This document shows positions 45,361 through 54,013 of a stretch of DNA of 54,014 bases, piece by piece. The number at the start of each line of letters is the position of its first letter. Within the stretch, counting starts at the first letter, position 1. The notes beneath the pieces are model-generated. The model saw only the letters and a list, made by a program, of their open reading frames with translations, did not search any database and was not told the origin of the DNA. The stretch is from Methanobrevibacter sp. (GTDB taxonomy: Archaea > Methanobacteriota > Methanobacteria > Methanobacteriales > Methanobacteriaceae): positions 1-54,014 of the forward strand of contig NZ_JAGAXX010000062.1 in NCBI RefSeq assembly GCF_017940815.1. The letters are read 5' to 3'. A program made the position numbers and the translations under genes.

Positions 45361-45501
45361 TCAATACCACAATTTTCTCATTTGTATTTCTGTTTGAGAG
45401 TAATTGCTCAGTGTTGGCGAAGTATCATAATTATTGAAAAGCAGTATGAAAATCAACAATAATATAATTACAACTATTAAAATTATTGTCCATTTTCTCA
45501 A
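45361..45501 (-). CDS. Small single-pass membrane protein (46 aa), TTG start
   Basis: A short minus-strand frame: TTG start at 45501 with GGTG five bases upstream, the same start context as two other TTG-initiated genes in this window. The product begins MRKWTIILIVVIILLLIFIL, a basic n-region plus a hydrophobic helix, then a short polar tail ending in MRKLWY. It could be a membrane micropeptide or an unprocessed lipoprotein-like anchor. It lies 41 bp after the winged-helix gene at 45543-45803, so possibly one transcript. Likely but unproven. Confidence 0.45.
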   Translation of the reverse strand: MRKWTIILIVVIILLLIFILLFNNYDTSPTLSNYSQTEIQMRKLWY

Positions 45502-45542
45502 TTAAACACCAACCATCATAAAAATTAGTTTTTTTGTATAGC

Positions 45543-45803
45543 TTAATCTATAAGGTTAGCTATATCTTCACCTTTCGGTGTCAATCTGTAAATTCTGTTT
45601 TTGCGTTTTTCTTCATTTATGCACTCTGCAACGCCACATTCCTTAAGTTCCCTCAATACTTTTGAAATGTGATTTGACCTGATTCCAATATCCTCTGCAA
45701 GATCTGTCGGAATCTTGTTTGACTCATTTAATGACTTTACAGACTTCTCCCTATATGAAGAGCTGATAACATAACCGTAAGTTTTTAAAGTTTCATCATC
45801 CAT
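45543..45803 (-). CDS. Small winged-helix transcriptional regulator (paralogue of 24126 gene)
   Basis: 86 residues, one winged helix. IPTDLAEDIGIRSNHISKVLRELKECG holds the HTH and recognition helix (about 29-55), and IYRLTPKGEDIA the wing. Much of it lines up with the gene at 24126-24413 (REKSVKSL / REKTLKSI; NHISKVL shared exactly). ATG 45803 is preferred over a GTG at 45812. The yjbQ-like gene ends 27 bp upstream, and a 46-aa membrane protein may follow. Regulated target not known. Confidence 0.82.
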   Translation of the reverse strand: MDDETLKTYGYVISSSYREKSVKSLNESNKIPTDLAEDIGIRSNHISKVLRELKECGVAECINEEKRKNRIYRLTPKGEDIANLID

Positions 45804-45829
45804 AATAATCACATCTTATTAATATTATA

Positions 45830-46234
45830 TTATTCACCTATTATTGTTAAACTTATTGTTCGTCCATGCCTTGGCCCATCAAGTTCAATGAAAAATACTG
45901 ACTGCCAGGTGCCTAAATCCAATGTATTGTTTTTTATAGGTAAGCACTCGCTTGAAGATAAGAGAAATGATTTCAGGTGTGAGCGAGCATTGTTGTCAAT
46001 CCTGTCATGTTCATAAGAGAATTTATCATCAATCAAATTATTTAATGTGAATTCCAAGTCATTCAAAAGACCGGATTCATTTTCATTGACTACAATTGCG
46101 GAAGTGGAATGCCTTGAAAAGATTGAGACTATTCCTTCCTCAACGTCAATCATTTCATTGATTTTGGAAGTTATATCGATAATTTCAAAATTCTTGTTAG
46201 TGTTGATTTTAAAAGAATGAGTATTGATTTTCAT
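45830..46234 (-). CDS. YjbQ family protein (UPF0047)
   Basis: 134 residues, the full length of the family. Hallmarks: GIVSIFSRHSTSAIVVNENESGLLNDLE (about 34-61, with the conserved His), YEHDRIDNNARSHLKSFLLSSSE (about 74-96), and GTWQSVFFIELDGPRHGRTISLTI (about 108-131). Some members show thiamine-phosphate synthase activity in vitro, but the true role is unsettled. It is probably expressed together with the winged-helix gene downstream. Confidence 0.9.
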   Translation of the reverse strand: MKINTHSFKINTNKNFEIIDITSKINEMIDVEEGIVSIFSRHSTSAIVVNENESGLLNDLEFTLNNLIDDKFSYEHDRIDNNARSHLKSFLLSSSECLPIKNNTLDLGTWQSVFFIELDGPRHGRTISLTIIGE

Positions 46235-46281
46235 TAATTAATAATTAGTTCTTAATAGTATATAAAAAAAGAAGGGAAATG

Positions 46282-48012
46282 TTACTCATAGTCTTCCTTA
46301 CGCCAGTAACCGTAGATTAACATTCCCATAATAGAAAGTATACTTAATACTACAATACCTGAGGTATCTGTGATTTCTTTCGAAATCTTGCTTGGAGGCA
46401 CAATTTCATATGCTTTACCCTCTTCGGACACTTCACCCTCACTAGCATCACCAGCATTAACGTTACCGTTAGTCAATGCACTTTCACCGTTATCAGATGA
46501 ATCCTTAAATGTTCCAGATGCATTTGTCCCATAAACACCAGATTTATTGGAGTTTGCATAATGCGCACTGTTTGAAGTTCCATTTTCACCGTTTCCCTTG
46601 GAAACCCCATAACTTAAACCTGTTGAAACATTTGGATTGGACCCTGATAATCCGGTCTTTCCGTCTTGAGATTGTGAAGTTTGAGAATCTTTATTTTCTC
46701 CCTTATCACCGGATGCAGTTCTATATTTATATGTCACCGGCTTTCCACCAATCATGACATCAACATCATATTCCTTGTCAGGATCAAGATTGGCTTCTAT
46801 AGTGGCCTTACCATTGACAAACTTTGCAGTGTATCTGTTTCCATTAATGTTGACTGTAGTGTCAAATGTACCAAATTCCTGTACGGCCTGACCGCTAGTA
46901 TCATACATTTGAAGACTGATACCATTCTTAACGGATACAGTACCCATTTTCATAATTCCTGCAAGAAGCATTGGACAAACAAATGTATTTGAATCATCAG
47001 TAGAGTCAAACCAGTTGTCCCCTAACTTAAATACTGGCAATTCAGGATTGTTTTTAGCCTGATAACCTTCATTATGAGCTAAAACATTGTATTTCACTTC
47101 CAATCTTGAAGGATTGCCCTCTTTTGCAGTTTTAAAATCTGCACCGAATAACAGTCCGTTACCCGATTCAAAAGCACCTAATTCATAATCTGTGTTTCTG
47201 CGATTATTCGTGAATGAATTTGAATTGATTACATCATTGCTTGACTGTGAATCAATGTAAATTCCGTTTGGATTTTCATAGGCCTGATTATGCTTTATGA
47301 CGTTCCCATCAGATATGTTGAACATTGAAATTCCATTAAAGTTATTGTGGTGAACTGTATTGTTAGTTATTTTACAATAATAAATGTTGGAAGTTTCAAT
47401 TCCTGATCTCTTGTTATATGAAACATCATTTTTTGAAATAATGGAATTTTTAACATTTTTAAGTTGAATTCCATTTTCAGAGGCTCTTGAGACGTTATTG
47501 TTGGTTAATGTAATATCCTGAGCGTTTTTAACAAGAATTCCATTAACACCCCCAGTGATTGTATTATTATCGATTGTCACATTGCCTGTAGAATCAACAA
47601 TTATTCCATAATCACTATTGGATGCAATAATGGTAATTCCAGATAAAACACTGCCTGCACCATTAGATGTAAAGTAAAACCCGAAAGTATTGGTTATTCC
47701 CAAATCTTTAGCCTTAGAGCATAATTGATTTGAAGTGTGAATTTTAGAGTCAACAGCAGATACGATATTTAGTTTCTTATCAACAACCAAGGAAATGTTG
47801 TTGTAAGTACTGTCTGTAAACTCAAAGGTGTCACCATCTCCAGCACTATCAAACATTGCTTGAATGTCCTCATTTGCCAAATCAGAAGTGACCTGATAAT
47901 TTGTGCTGGCAAGTGAATCTTCAGTTTGATTTTCATCAATTGCACTAACCGCCGAGATTAGAAACAAGCCTATAAAACATATGAACAAAACATTGAGAAA
48001 TTTTTTATCCAT
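46282..48012 (-). CDS. Surface protein with beta-helix repeats and a C-terminal membrane anchor
   Basis: 576 residues. Signal peptide at 1-24 (MDKKFLNVLFICFIGLFLIS). From about 60 to 300, parallel beta-helix (PbH1) repeats such as ITLTNNNVSRASENGIQLKN, KITNNTVHHNNFNGISMFN and GNVIKHNQAYENPNGIYID. Then a beta-sandwich-like part, a Ser/Gly/Asn-rich spacer (about 440-520) and a C-terminal transmembrane segment (about 548-570) ending in YWRKEDYE. It belongs to the adhesin-like family but is fixed in the membrane, unlike the two other surface proteins here with lysine-rich tails. It is divergent from the 988-aa adhesin gene. Confidence 0.85.
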   Translation of the reverse strand: MDKKFLNVLFICFIGLFLISAVSAIDENQTEDSLASTNYQVTSDLANEDIQAMFDSAGDGDTFEFTDSTYNNISLVVDKKLNIVSAVDSKIHTSNQLCSKAKDLGITNTFGFYFTSNGAGSVLSGITIIASNSDYGIIVDSTGNVTIDNNTITGGVNGILVKNAQDITLTNNNVSRASENGIQLKNVKNSIISKNDVSYNKRSGIETSNIYYCKITNNTVHHNNFNGISMFNISDGNVIKHNQAYENPNGIYIDSQSSNDVINSNSFTNNRRNTDYELGAFESGNGLLFGADFKTAKEGNPSRLEVKYNVLAHNEGYQAKNNPELPVFKLGDNWFDSTDDSNTFVCPMLLAGIMKMGTVSVKNGISLQMYDTSGQAVQEFGTFDTTVNINGNRYTAKFVNGKATIEANLDPDKEYDVDVMIGGKPVTYKYRTASGDKGENKDSQTSQSQDGKTGLSGSNPNVSTGLSYGVSKGNGENGTSNSAHYANSNKSGVYGTNASGTFKDSSDNGESALTNGNVNAGDASEGEVSEEGKAYEIVPPSKISKEITDTSGIVVLSILSIMGMLIYGYWRKEDYE

Positions 48013-48396
48013 ATAATTACTCCCCGATATGTAATTATAATCAATTCAATTAATTTAACACCATTATTTTAATTAAAAATAAATCTATAGGAAATTAATT
48101 AACTATTGATTAAATTTTTAGTTAAAAATTCGTTATTTAACCTTAAAAAATAACGAATTAAATTAATTTATATATTGATTATATAATAACTTATTTATTT
48201 AATCTTGATATATATAGTTTATCAAAATTTTTAAAAAATAAGCATTTTAAATCCTTATTAAAGCATATTACTATTATTAACAGTGTTATGTTCTAAAATC
48301 AAGACATCATCATTTAAATATGATTAAAAATACAATATAAATTATATTGCCTATCGTATTTTATAGACAATACCATAATGAATAAGAGAGATTTAA
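48013..48396. promoter_or_regulatory. Divergent promoter region of two adhesin genes with a 12-bp inverted repeat
   Basis: 384 bp without a gene. It contains AATTCGTTATTT (48127-48138) and AAATAACGAATT (48148-48159), perfect 12-base arms separated by 9 bases. The rest is A/T-rich with possible TATA elements on both strands (for example TTTATATATTG, about 48167-48177). The repeat may be an operator used by both genes or a hairpin at the end of a leader. Confidence 0.4.
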
Positions 48397-51363
48397 ATGA
48401 CTAAAAAAGGAATAATATTAGCTACAATATTATTATTCGTTGTAATAATGAGTGCAAGTTCTGTATTTGCTGAAGAAATTACAGATGATTCACAATTACA
48501 GGAAAATGATGATGTAGCAAAAATAGAAGAAATCAACGATGATAAGTTATCATCAGAACAGACCATTGCTGCAGGTTCAACAAGCTCACAAATCCAAGAG
48601 ACAATCAATAGTATGTCCGATGGTGATACTTTAAACTTCGAGCCTGGAGAATATAGTGATATCTGCATCTACATCAACAAGAATATCACAGTAAACGGTA
48701 ATGGGGCAACTTTAATAGGATACGAAACCCCATCCAAAGAGAACACACCTGAAATAATCTGGAAACCTACTGACGAAAGCGGATATGCAATTGGAAACCT
48801 TGCAACATTATACATTGTAAAAACCACCGGAGTAACCATTAATGGATTAAAAATTGTAGGTGGAGCAAATAGTGGAGAAACTTATTCAAATGCATTAGTT
48901 TATGCAATGAATTCCAACCAGTTAACCTTTGAAAACAACATCCTTGACGGATCATCATGGGGATTGTATTTCCAATACTGTAATGATGGAATTGTTAAGC
49001 AAAACACAATCAAAAATCAAGCAGTAACAGGATTCCTAAACTTTGGATCTGCCAGAACATTAATAGAGCAAAACAAAATCATTGATGCTAAAAACCACGG
49101 TATTGATGTAAGACATGGAACAGGACCTAATGTGCAGGTAATCAACAATACAGTGATAGGTTCAAAAGAGGGAATTTACCTAATGCACTCCAAAGGACAC
49201 ACTGCAGCAAACAACACATTAATAAACTGTACAATCAGCTCAATAACATGTTATGGATCATCCAACATTAACATTAATGGAAACAAAATGCAAAAATCAA
49301 GAATCGGTATTTTATTAGGTGGAGGATACACAAACATCACTGTTGGAGAAAACACCTTTGCATTAGACAACCTGCCATACCCACCAACATTTGTCTACTA
49401 TGTTGCTGAGGCCAAAAGCGATTATCAAAGTGCCGAAAAGATTATGGGAACTTACAGTGATATGTCAACCTATTCTCCTAATTACGTTGCATACACTGGA
49501 ATTGACGCACCTAAAGACATCAGCATTGATTATGATACAATCTTAGCTAAAACAGGCACAGAATGGACAATTCCAGAAGGAACCTCAAGTGAAGACATTC
49601 AAAAAATGATTGATGGAATGAACGATGGAGACTCATTGAGCTTTGCTAAAGATGCAGTCTATAACGACATTTCCATTTACACCGACAAGAACATCAAGAT
49701 TTTTGGAAACAATGCAACATTAATAGGATACAACAACATTGACTTAAATAACGCTCCTGAAAAAGTAAGAAAATCAACTGCAGAGGGCGGCTATGCCGTT
49801 GCTTACCGTGCAGTATTGTACATATTGAACAGCACTGGAGTAGTCGTTAGTGATTTGAACATTAAAGCGCAATATCCTGGATATGACACCACTAAGGCAA
49901 CTACCACCACCGACGAATATAAAACAGCAGGAATTTATGCTACAAAAAATAACAACATGGTCATTACCGGATGCGATATCACCGGCGCATCATGGGGTAT
50001 CTTTGGAGAATACTCCTCAAACAGCATAATAAGTAAAAATAACATTCATGACATATTTACAACAGGTATAATGAACTTCGGTTCACCAAATGCAATAATT
50101 ATTGAAAATACAGTTACAAATGCAATGAACCACGGTATTGACACAAGACACGGAACCGGACCAAATGTTACAATTGCATTCAACACTATTTCCGGCGCTA
50201 AAGAAGGAATATATCTTATGCACTCAAAAGGCCACACTGTCTACAACAACACCGTTAAAGATTGTAAAATCAGTGGAATTACAGCTTATGGGTCTGGAAA
50301 TGAAGTGATATTCAACAATACAATCAGTGGAAGTAGAATAGGCATTTTACTTGGTGGAGGATATTATAATGTAACTGTAGGAACAAATGCCTACAAATTA
50401 GACTCTTTACCGTTCCCACCTACTTTTGTAACCTATATTGCAAGAGCAGACAGCAAATACCAAAGTGCAGACAATGTAGTTAGAACATATTCCGATAAGG
50501 AAACTGCAAAAATAACTACTACTGAAACAGGAATAATCTCTGCAAAGTATACTGAAAATGGATTTAATGTTACATTAACCGACATGGATGGAAAAGCAAT
50601 TGCAAAACAAACAATCACTGCTACCATTGACGGTAAAAATTTCACAGCTGTGAGTGATGATAAAGGTATTGCAACATTTAACACCGGATTAAAACCTGGA
50701 GATTATTCAGCAACATTCTCATTTGCAGGAAATGACAACTACAATGCAGCAACTACAAATGCTAATTTAAACATTGCGGATGATAGAATAGGAACTTCAT
50801 TAACTGCATCTGACAAAAATGTTTACATACAAGCAATTGCAAAAGGTAGCAAATACCAAATCACACTTAAGGATGCAAGTGGAAAAGCAATTGCTGGAAA
50901 AGAAATTGTCGTTAAGTTGAATGGAGTTACCTACAAGGCAACCACCAATGCTAACGGTATTGCAACAGTCACTCTCAAAGTGGCAAAAACCGGATCTTTA
51001 AAAGCAACCATCAGTTTTGCGGGTGATGATACATACAAGGCTGCAAGTAAAACTGCAACTGTCAAAATCACCAAGGAAGCATCCAAGTTAACCGCTAAAA
51101 AGAAAACTTTCAAGGCTAAAACAAAAACCAAAAAATATGCAGTTACCTTAAAATCCAAATCAGGTAAAGCTATTGCAAAAGCGAAAGTTAAAATTACAGT
51201 TAAAGGCAAAAGTTTTACCGCAAAAACCAATGCAAAAGGTAAAGCAACCTTTAAAATTACCAAACTAACTAAAAAAGATAAATACGCCGCTAAAGTTAAA
51301 TTTGCAGGTAATAACTACTTTAACAAAGTAACCCAAAAAGTAAAAATAACAGTTAAAAAATAG
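48397..51363 (+). CDS. Adhesin-like surface protein with duplicated beta-helix (988 aa)
   Basis: Signal peptide at 1-25 (MTKKGIILATILLFVVIMSA). Two homologous beta-helix modules of about 300 residues follow, about 60-360 and 390-695; both have IxxxGNNATLIGY-type starts, SWGxxxxY, HGIDxRHGTGPNV and IGILLGGGYxN. Then three Ig-like domains (about 700-985), of which the last is lysine-rich, as in the 1860-aa adhesin. It probably binds to the wall through the C-terminus. The SD (AAGAGAG) is 7 bases before the ATG. No frameshift is visible, unlike in the 1640 gene. Confidence 0.88.
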   Translation: MTKKGIILATILLFVVIMSASSVFAEEITDDSQLQENDDVAKIEEINDDKLSSEQTIAAGSTSSQIQETINSMSDGDTLNFEPGEYSDICIYINKNITVNGNGATLIGYETPSKENTPEIIWKPTDESGYAIGNLATLYIVKTTGVTINGLKIVGGANSGETYSNALVYAMNSNQLTFENNILDGSSWGLYFQYCNDGIVKQNTIKNQAVTGFLNFGSARTLIEQNKIIDAKNHGIDVRHGTGPNVQVINNTVIGSKEGIYLMHSKGHTAANNTLINCTISSITCYGSSNININGNKMQKSRIGILLGGGYTNITVGENTFALDNLPYPPTFVYYVAEAKSDYQSAEKIMGTYSDMSTYSPNYVAYTGIDAPKDISIDYDTILAKTGTEWTIPEGTSSEDIQKMIDGMNDGDSLSFAKDAVYNDISIYTDKNIKIFGNNATLIGYNNIDLNNAPEKVRKSTAEGGYAVAYRAVLYILNSTGVVVSDLNIKAQYPGYDTTKATTTTDEYKTAGIYATKNNNMVITGCDITGASWGIFGEYSSNSIISKNNIHDIFTTGIMNFGSPNAIIIENTVTNAMNHGIDTRHGTGPNVTIAFNTISGAKEGIYLMHSKGHTVYNNTVKDCKISGITAYGSGNEVIFNNTISGSRIGILLGGGYYNVTVGTNAYKLDSLPFPPTFVTYIARADSKYQSADNVVRTYSDKETAKITTTETGIISAKYTENGFNVTLTDMDGKAIAKQTITATIDGKNFTAVSDDKGIATFNTGLKPGDYSATFSFAGNDNYNAATTNANLNIADDRIGTSLTASDKNVYIQAIAKGSKYQITLKDASGKAIAGKEIVVKLNGVTYKATTNANGIATVTLKVAKTGSLKATISFAGDDTYKAASKTATVKITKEASKLTAKKKTFKAKTKTKKYAVTLKSKSGKAIAKAKVKITVKGKSFTAKTNAKGKATFKITKLTKKDKYAAKVKFAGNNYFNKVTQKVKITVKK

Positions 51364-51396
51364 AAGAGTTTAATTCTCTTCTCAATTTCTTTTTTT
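51362..51396 (+). terminator. Hairpin terminator after the 988-aa adhesin gene
   Basis: AGAAGAG (51362-51368) and CTCTTCT (51376-51382) with a 7-base loop, then a run of T. It overlaps the stop codon. The T/A tracts continue on the other side and may also end the minus-strand gene at 51405. Confidence 0.65.
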
Positions 51397-51404
51397 AAAA
51401 AAAA

Positions 51405-51620
51405 TTAATAATATTTGTTTCTGCGTTCAACAGCAGTATATATGATGAATAATCCAATGATTATCAACACTATCTGCGGGAATACGGCAGCGATTATTGC
51501 AGGAATCACACCTAAGTTAACAAGCAACCACAAGACACCATAGATTACGATTATGGTCCCAAACACGATTGCAATCTTATACAACAATTCCCTCATGTCT
51601 GGAATATCAAACATAGGCAT
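51405..51620 (-). CDS. Small two-helix membrane protein (71 aa)
   Basis: A 71-residue protein with two hydrophobic segments (about 14-34 and 42-62) and a short basic tail (ERRNKYY). There is no known domain. SD AGGTGAT, overlapping the rpiA stop, lies just before the ATG, and only 8 bp separate it from rpiA, so it is the last gene of the egsA operon. Function unknown. Confidence 0.7.
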   Translation of the reverse strand: MPMFDIPDMRELLYKIAIVFGTIIVIYGVLWLLVNLGVIPAIIAAVFPQIVLIIIGLFIIYTAVERRNKYY

Positions 51621-51628
51621 TTTATCAC

Positions 51629-52315
51629 CTATAATTCTTTGGTTCCATCATCTGTTCCAATAATGACCTTGTCAACCATTTGTGAGAATATTCCGTTTTC
51701 GACTACTCCAGGAATTGAATTCAAGTCTATTTCCAAATGAGCAGGAGATTCGATTTCATCAAATTTGGCGTCAATGACAAAGTTACCGTTATCTGTGATT
51801 ACAGGACCGTCCTTTCTTTGAGCCATTCTAATCTCACAGGTAGCTCCCATATCTTCTAAAGCTTTCATGACCATACGGGATGCATCAGGCAAGACTTCTA
51901 CAGGTACAGGAAATGCTCCTAATGATTCAACAACTTTGGATTCGTCAACAATGACAATGAACTGGTCTGCAGCGTAATCGACAATTTTTTCCTTGGTGTG
52001 AGCTGCTCCTCCACCTTTAATCAAATTGAATTCTGAGTCCACCTCATCGGCACCATCTACAGATAGGTCAATGTCATGCTCTTCAAGAGTGGTTATTGGA
52101 ATGTTCCATTCCTTAGCAATTAATAATGATTGGAATGAAGTTGGAATACCCATTACTTTAATTCCTTCCTCCTTGATTCTCATTCCCACCTTTTCAATGA
52201 AAAAGTGAGTGGTTGAACCTGTTCCAAGTCCTAAAACCATTCCATCTTCCACATATTCAGCAGCCTTATAACCAGCATTCTTTTTAGCAGAACTATTACT
52301 ACTAGTGTCTTTCAT
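51629..52315 (-). CDS. rpiA: Ribose-5-phosphate isomerase A
   Basis: Interconverts ribose-5-phosphate and ribulose-5-phosphate. 228 residues. [18 protein letters not shown] (about 26-43), the substrate-binding DGADEVD (about 88-94) and the catalytic-site region [13 protein letters not shown] (about 99-111) are present. N-terminus has a short Ser-rich extension ([11 protein letters not shown]). The ATG directly follows the UPF0179 stop, and the next gene begins 8 bp on. Methanogens use it in the ribulose-monophosphate-linked route for pentoses. Confidence 0.94.
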   Translation of the reverse strand: MKDTSSNSSAKKNAGYKAAEYVEDGMVLGLGTGSTTHFFIEKVGMRIKEEGIKVMGIPTSFQSLLIAKEWNIPITTLEEHDIDLSVDGADEVDSEFNLIKGGGAAHTKEKIVDYAADQFIVIVDESKVVESLGAFPVPVEVLPDASRMVMKALEDMGATCEIRMAQRKDGPVITDNGNFVIDAKFDEIESPAHLEIDLNSIPGVVENGIFSQMVDKVIIGTDDGTKEL

Positions 52316-52753
52316 TTATATCACAAATCCTAAAGTAAGTTTATTAAGTTTATAACCTTTCTTGCATTCCTCTTTATGCTTTCCTGCATTGTTCAAGACA
52401 ATGCACTTGTCGTTTTCAATCAACCCTTCAGGGAAGCATAAGTCATGGAAGTCGCATTTTTCATCACAGTCTGGAGCATTAAATGTAAATGTTGATCCTT
52501 CAAAAATACTTTTTGAAGTTGTTAACAAATCTATTTGAGCCAATTCAACCTCAACAGGAATTACAGTTCCTTCCGCATGTATCGGACATTTCTGTTCGTT
52601 TTCCTTAACATCAACGACAACATATTTCCTGTTCAATTCAAGGCTTCCAACACATGATGATTTAAATCTACATTTCTCACACTCTTCAGCAGGACCAAGA
52701 AAAACAAATTCCTGACCTTCCTTCGCCAAATCCTTTCCTATCAATGTAATCAT
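52316..52753 (-). CDS. UPF0179 family cysteine-rich protein
   Basis: 145 residues, matching the archaeal UPF0179 family in length and pattern. Cysteines: EECEKCRFKSSCVG (about 23-36), EQKCPIHAEG (about 53-62), DCDEKCDFHDLCFP (about 94-107), later CIVL and EECKKG. The arrangement suggests metal or Fe-S binding. No function is established for the family. The ATG overlaps the egsA stop (TAATG), and its stop abuts rpiA: a tight four-gene operon. Confidence 0.88.
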   Translation of the reverse strand: MITLIGKDLAKEGQEFVFLGPAEECEKCRFKSSCVGSLELNRKYVVVDVKENEQKCPIHAEGTVIPVEVELAQIDLLTTSKSIFEGSTFTFNAPDCDEKCDFHDLCFPEGLIENDKCIVLNNAGKHKEECKKGYKLNKLTLGFVI

Positions 52754-53796
52754 TAAATCACCTCTGTTTTGTAAGCTAGCTCATAAGCTGCTTCTTTTGA
52801 AATTCCATTGTCTCCAAGTATGGTATATCTTTCAGGCCTGATTTTATGAGCCATGACCAATGCTTCAATAACCTCTTCATCAGAAATTCCAATTTCCTTA
52901 GCAGTGGTTGGAGCTTGCACAGCCTTAAGGGCATCCCTTATCGCCTTCCAGTCACCACCATGAAGGTACATCATGAGAATTGTTCCTATACCACATTGCT
53001 CACCATGCAATGCAGGTTTTTCTGCAATCTTGTCCAATGCATGTGAGAACAGATGCTCGGATCCGCTGGCAGGACGTGAAGAACCTGCAATGCTTATTGC
53101 CATTCCTCCACTGAACAGTGACTTCATGACAATTCTTGCGCTTGCCTCCAGATTAGGCTTTATGTTGGCAACATTATCAGTAATCAGATGAGCTGACATT
53201 ATTGACAATGCAGCAGCTGACTCGCTGATAGGTTCATGCTTTAGCCTGTGGGCCAATTCCCAATCCTTAATAGCTGTGAAGTTTGCAATCAAATCTGCGC
53301 AACCTGCCGCCAATAATCTGAATGGGGATTGTGCAAGTATTTCTGTATCCGCAATGACAGCTATCGGAGACTGCGCTTTAGCAGATGTTGAAGTATTAGG
53401 ATTTTTAATTGAAGCTAAAGGAGATACAATACCATCATGTGAAGCTGTTGTCGGCATGGAAACGAAGTAAACGCCCTGATTATGTGAAGACAATTTGGCA
53501 ACATCAATAACCTTACCTCCACCAATACCTAAAACGGTGGTGTCAGGAGTGATTAACTCTTCAACCTCAGAGATTGAATCGTAGTTAGCTTTGTCCACTT
53601 TGATAACATCATATTCAATGTTTTCCTTTTCAAGGCTTGCTATTACAGGTTTTGCACCTATATCGAATGTATGGTTTCCTGTAACGATTAAAATCTTTTT
53701 ATCCAAATGTAAAGACTTACAAATGTCCGCAGTATCCTTTATGATACCAGGATCGATGTAAACTTCACGAGGCATCTGTATTTTCCTATTGCTCAT
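52753..53796 (-). CDS. egsA: sn-Glycerol-1-phosphate dehydrogenase [NAD(P)+]
   Basis: Makes sn-glycerol-1-phosphate, the backbone of archaeal ether lipids. 347 residues, iron/zinc-dependent dehydroquinate-synthase-like fold. NAD-binding region GGGKVIDVAKLSS (about 93-105), the metal ligands probably the Asp of GCADLIANF, the His of GSEHLFSHALDKI and the His of LHGEQCGIGTIL. HMG-CoA reductase for the isoprenoid side chains is also in the window. SD AGGAGAT before the ATG; it leads the operon egsA - UPF0179 - rpiA - small membrane protein. Confidence 0.95.
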   Translation of the reverse strand: MSNRKIQMPREVYIDPGIIKDTADICKSLHLDKKILIVTGNHTFDIGAKPVIASLEKENIEYDVIKVDKANYDSISEVEELITPDTTVLGIGGGKVIDVAKLSSHNQGVYFVSMPTTASHDGIVSPLASIKNPNTSTSAKAQSPIAVIADTEILAQSPFRLLAAGCADLIANFTAIKDWELAHRLKHEPISESAAALSIMSAHLITDNVANIKPNLEASARIVMKSLFSGGMAISIAGSSRPASGSEHLFSHALDKIAEKPALHGEQCGIGTILMMYLHGGDWKAIRDALKAVQAPTTAKEIGISDEEVIEALVMAHKIRPERYTILGDNGISKEAAYELAYKTEVI

Positions 53797-53857
53797 AATA
53801 TCTCCTAAAATTAATTATACATTAATATATATGTATGAAATAATTATAAATAAGTTT

Positions 53858-54013
53858 TCAATTTGAAAAAATAGGCTCTTTCAAAAACTTGTGTGATTTT
53901 TTTCTTTTTCGTTTTTTATGTTCCAGTGATTTAATTTTAGCATGAATCTGCTTAAAAGTCCTTGTTCTATTTTCATTGTTCTTTTTATGTGTTTTGGAAA
54001 TACTTTTTGGAAG
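53858..54013 (-). CDS. 3' end of a reading frame cut by the window edge
   Basis: 51 codons and a TGA on the minus strand, open to the edge of the window. The visible part is very rich in Lys, Arg and His (KSLEHKKRKRKKSHKFLKEP, near the end), with no membrane segment or cysteine. It could be the basic C-terminus of a nucleic-acid-binding protein or of a transposase, but the sequence is too short to tell. Low confidence that it is a gene at all. Confidence 0.4.
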   Translation of the reverse strand, partial: LPKSISKTHKKNNENRTRTFKQIHAKIKSLEHKKRKRKKSHKFLKEPIFSN

